Assembly: GCA_947492105.1 (NCBI GenBank)
Contig: CANLMN010000033.1
Location: forward strand, 1-47,505
DNA length: 47,505 bases
Direction: 5' to 3'
Origin: an uncultured Aquimarina sp.
GTDB taxonomy: Bacteria > Bacteroidota > Bacteroidia > Flavobacteriales > Flavobacteriaceae
The notes under the pieces were generated by a model. It was not told where the DNA came from. It made no database searches and saw only the letters and a list, made by a program, of their open reading frames with translations. Of the stretch, positions 45,018 through 47,505 are shown one piece after another. Both the position numbers and the translations under genes were made by a program. Position 1 is the stretch's first letter. Every line of letters starts with the position of its first letter.

Positions 45018-47505
45018 ATGACTTCAATTTTTTTTACAAAACTAAAAACACGTCTCTCTTTGACGCAAATAATTCTCCAAACAGTATTCATTATATGTTG
45101 TGTACAAACGGGATTCGGCCAAAAGCAAAAAATGAAATTTCACGAAGGTGAAACCATTAGCTGTCCTGGTATACATAAAAATGCACATACCAGAGTACCT
45201 GCCAAAATGAGGGCTGCTGCAAAAGGACAAAAAAATAGTTTCAATAGTAATCCAGGTTCGCAATTTGAAATAATTCCATCAGACGCGGTCTCTGATTTTC
45301 CTGAAGCGCTAAAGGCTTTCCAATTTGCTTTGGATATCTGGGCAAATGAATTAGTTTCTGATGTACCGATTCGTGTAACGTTGGATTTTGCTCCAAGAGA
45401 AATAAGTGAGAATCGAGATGGGAGTACAACTCTTGCCAGTGCTGGCTCTGTTTATTTCGTTTCTGATTTCCCAAATGCTCCAGTTTCGGGTTTAATCTAT
45501 CCTGCTCCTTTGGCTAATGCACTTGCAGGAGAGGTCTTGATGCCAGAAAGGTCTAGTGAAATTAGAGTTACATTCAATTCTAATATTAATTGGTATTTTG
45601 GTTTAGATGGAAACACCCCTGCGGATACGTATGATTTTGTAACTATTGCGCTACATGAACTAGGACATGGATTAGGTTTTGCTGCTTCCCAATTCACAAA
45701 TTTTAGTAGCCTCAATGTTTTTATATTTCTTGGGAATAGACCTTATGATAAATTCATTGTTGATAATATGAACAAGAGAGTTGTAAATGTAGAAAGTGAT
45801 CAATTATTGAGTGTATTTACACGAAACAATCTATTTATGGACGGTTTCTTTTCTAAAGCGGCATTACAGGGTACAAAACCTAAGATTTTTTCCCCAAGAC
45901 CATTTAATAATAGTTCTAGTCTTTCTCATTGGGATGAGGGAACATTTTTAGCTGGGAATTCCAATTCTTTAATGACGCCAAGAATAAACACCTCAGAATC
46001 AAATTTTGACATCGGCAATATTACTCGTGGATTATTCAAAGATATGGGCTGGGAACTAAATGATTCTAATTTATTTCCTATTAACGTTAACAAGAAGCAA
46101 ATCAATCTTATCACAAAACAAATCAATGATGTAGCTACAGAAGAAGTTATTATTACAAACACAGGTACAAAAACGATTACTATAGAAGTCTCTACAGAAG
46201 ACAGCAATACTATTACAGTACTCGATATAAACAAGAACATCGTACTCAATGCAGGCGAAAGCACTCCACTAACGATAATAACACAAGATACATCAACACC
46301 CGGAAGCTATAATTCGATTATAAAGCTTAATATATCTGGAACAGATATAACAGCAACAATCCCTATAAGCCTTGAAGCTTTTGATAATAGTATTACAGTA
46401 TCTCGAAACAAAATTGATACTACTATAGATATAGAAAGTATAGCCTCTGTATCTAGTACAGAAACTTTTACACTCCAAAACATTGGAAACACTAATGTTT
46501 CTTTTGATTTAACACAAGAAATAGCCGAAGGTACTGCGGATTTTATGTCGTTTTCTCCTTCTATGGGGACTATTGCTCCTGGTGCTTCTGTAGAAATCGC
46601 TACAAAACTAAGTGCTTCTAGACTAGATAATGGTCTATTTTTGAGTACAATTATCATCACCACTGATGATGCTGACACTCAGGTTTTAAGAATTCCGGTT
46701 ACTTTTGAGGTAACCAATCAGATCGGAAGGCTGCAACAACTATTCCCTGCTGGTGGTGCCTCTATAGTAGGTGGTCGTTTTGCAGAAGATCTTCAAGTTA
46801 ACAATGTTGGAACCCAAAAACTCACTATTAGTGATATATACCTGTCCGATAACATGAGTACTTCAATCGTTGATTGGAATACTACAGGAGTAAATAATAC
46901 TATTGCTCCGAGAACAGCTGCAGAAAAACCTGAAGATGTCGAAATATTAGAGATTATATTTGATGTTACGCCAATGATTATAGGGGCAGAAATTATAGAT
47001 GTTAATATCAAAGTACAAGAACTAAAAGAGCCTTTTGTTGTACCAATACGAATTATTGGTTTACCACCATTAACTCCTACAATCAAAATAACCAACATAA
47101 CAGAAGTAGAAAAAGGTATTTTAGAATTACAGACCCCAAAAGGAGAAAATACTCAAATTAAAATTGAGCTTACAAACCCAAATAATGTTCCTTTAACTTA
47201 TGATATATTTTATGCTCATCAAGGATTATTTGATAACATCCTGGAACGTATTGCTCAAGCCTTAGCCCCCCTAGAAACCAAAGAGTTAATCTTAACTGTA
47301 GATACTCAAAGTTTTGATGTAGATGAATATTCAAGTTTTTTATTCTTAGGCTATTTTTATAATGGAGAAAGAATAGCTGATACTGGTAGTATAGAAATTA
47401 CAAATCAAATATTTCTTCCTGCCGTAGAACATTTTTCGATCGTTAATAGTGACAATGGAGAAGTGCTTCAGCTTATAGAAAATGGTGCTACGATAGCCGT
47501 TGATG
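45018..47505 (+). CDS. secreted zinc metallopeptidase with Ig-like repeats (partial)
   Basis: The frame is open from the ATG at 45018 to the window end (829 residues, no stop). A signal peptide spans about 1-35 (ending TGFGQ). The catalytic part shows HELGHGLGF at residues 213-221 (zinc ligands His213 and His217, Glu214), SHWDEGTF with His304, and the Met-turn-like SLMTPRI with Met319. The usual third histidine of HExxHxxGxxH is missing; His304 is a likely substitute. From about residue 350 there are at least four beta-sandwich segments of the Hydin/ASPM-like (choice-of-anchor) kind, such as VIITNTGTKTITI, FTLQNIGNTNVSF and LQVNNVGTQKLTI. A secreted multi-domain protease, possibly sorted by the type IX system. 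Confidence 0.8.
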   Translation, partial: MTSIFFTKLKTRLSLTQIILQTVFIICCVQTGFGQKQKMKFHEGETISCPGIHKNAHTRVPAKMRAAAKGQKNSFNSNPGSQFEIIPSDAVSDFPEALKAFQFALDIWANELVSDVPIRVTLDFAPREISENRDGSTTLASAGSVYFVSDFPNAPVSGLIYPAPLANALAGEVLMPERSSEIRVTFNSNINWYFGLDGNTPADTYDFVTIALHELGHGLGFAASQFTNFSSLNVFIFLGNRPYDKFIVDNMNKRVVNVESDQLLSVFTRNNLFMDGFFSKAALQGTKPKIFSPRPFNNSSSLSHWDEGTFLAGNSNSLMTPRINTSESNFDIGNITRGLFKDMGWELNDSNLFPINVNKKQINLITKQINDVATEEVIITNTGTKTITIEVSTEDSNTITVLDINKNIVLNAGESTPLTIITQDTSTPGSYNSIIKLNISGTDITATIPISLEAFDNSITVSRNKIDTTIDIESIASVSSTETFTLQNIGNTNVSFDLTQEIAEGTADFMSFSPSMGTIAPGASVEIATKLSASRLDNGLFLSTIIITTDDADTQVLRIPVTFEVTNQIGRLQQLFPAGGASIVGGRFAEDLQVNNVGTQKLTISDIYLSDNMSTSIVDWNTTGVNNTIAPRTAAEKPEDVEILEIIFDVTPMIIGAEIIDVNIKVQELKEPFVVPIRIIGLPPLTPTIKITNITEVEKGILELQTPKGENTQIKIELTNPNNVPLTYDIFYAHQGLFDNILERIAQALAPLETKELILTVDTQSFDVDEYSSFLFLGYFYNGERIADTGSIEITNQIFLPAVEHFSIVNSDNGEVLQLIENGATIAVD

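Noticed and set aside
45042-47098. Several minus-strand open frames of 60-123 residues at the right end
   Set aside because: They are antisense shadows of the plus-strand metallopeptidase, which has a signal peptide, a zinc motif and continuous coding through the window end.
1-47505. tRNA, rRNA or CRISPR elements
   Set aside because: No cloverleaf with a GGTTCRAATCC-type arm, no rRNA signature and no regularly spaced direct repeats were seen on either strand.

Overview
This window is a piece of an AT-rich Bacteroidota chromosome, most likely from a marine member of the Flavobacteriaceae. The evidence is two large TonB-dependent receptors with carboxypeptidase-regulatory-like N-termini, several TAnnTTTG-type (-7) promoter boxes, few recognisable Shine-Dalgarno sites, and Bacteroidota versions of PEP carboxylase, RNase Y and ZapA. 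I cannot name the genus. I see no rRNA, tRNA, CRISPR array, prophage or intact transposase.

Layout. 0-4.3 kb: Crp/Fnr regulator, HD phosphohydrolase, acyl desaturase, a stand-alone thioester-reductase-like SDR and a DinB protein. 4.4-9.7 kb: PEP carboxylase followed by an Lrp/AsnC regulator, then an M14 carboxypeptidase divergent from an XRE regulator, with related inverted repeats at both promoters. 10-13.1 kb: a multi-PAS histidine kinase and a single-domain receiver. 13.1-15.6 kb: DUF2461 protein and a beta-helix lipoprotein. 16.2-23.1 kb: RNase Y, a probable 6S-like RNA, ZapA and a ZapB-like coiled-coil protein on the minus strand; then an M23 peptidase followed almost directly, in the same frame, by a TonB-dependent receptor that must use a TTG start. 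23.4-28.5 kb: cysteine desulfurase, PNPOx-like protein, small membrane protein, uracil-DNA glycosylase, SDR and a VTT/DedA-like membrane protein. 28.7-30.3 kb: a Crp/Fnr regulator and alpha/beta hydrolase separated by a palindrome. 30.8-35.3 kb: Pcm, Gfo/Idh/MocA, 3-hydroxyacyl-CoA dehydrogenase and DUF1015. 35.5-37.0 kb: tandem paralogous lipoproteins, one carrying an acidic calcium-repeat insertion. 37.3-44.1 kb: a candidate metal or metallophore module made of a small CxxCH protein, an ABC ATPase, a siderophore-type receptor and two ABC-2/DUF3526-type permeases. 45.0 kb to the end: a secreted metallopeptidase with Ig-like repeats, cut by the window edge.

The intergenic spaces hold several dispersed, diverged repeat families, most of them just past gene 3' ends. 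Two families that are adjacent at 23.2-23.4 kb flank the Crp-hydrolase pair at 28.7-30.7 kb, which may mean that this pair was inserted. The best candidate for an undescribed system is the 37.3-44.1 kb receptor-in-an-ABC-operon module.
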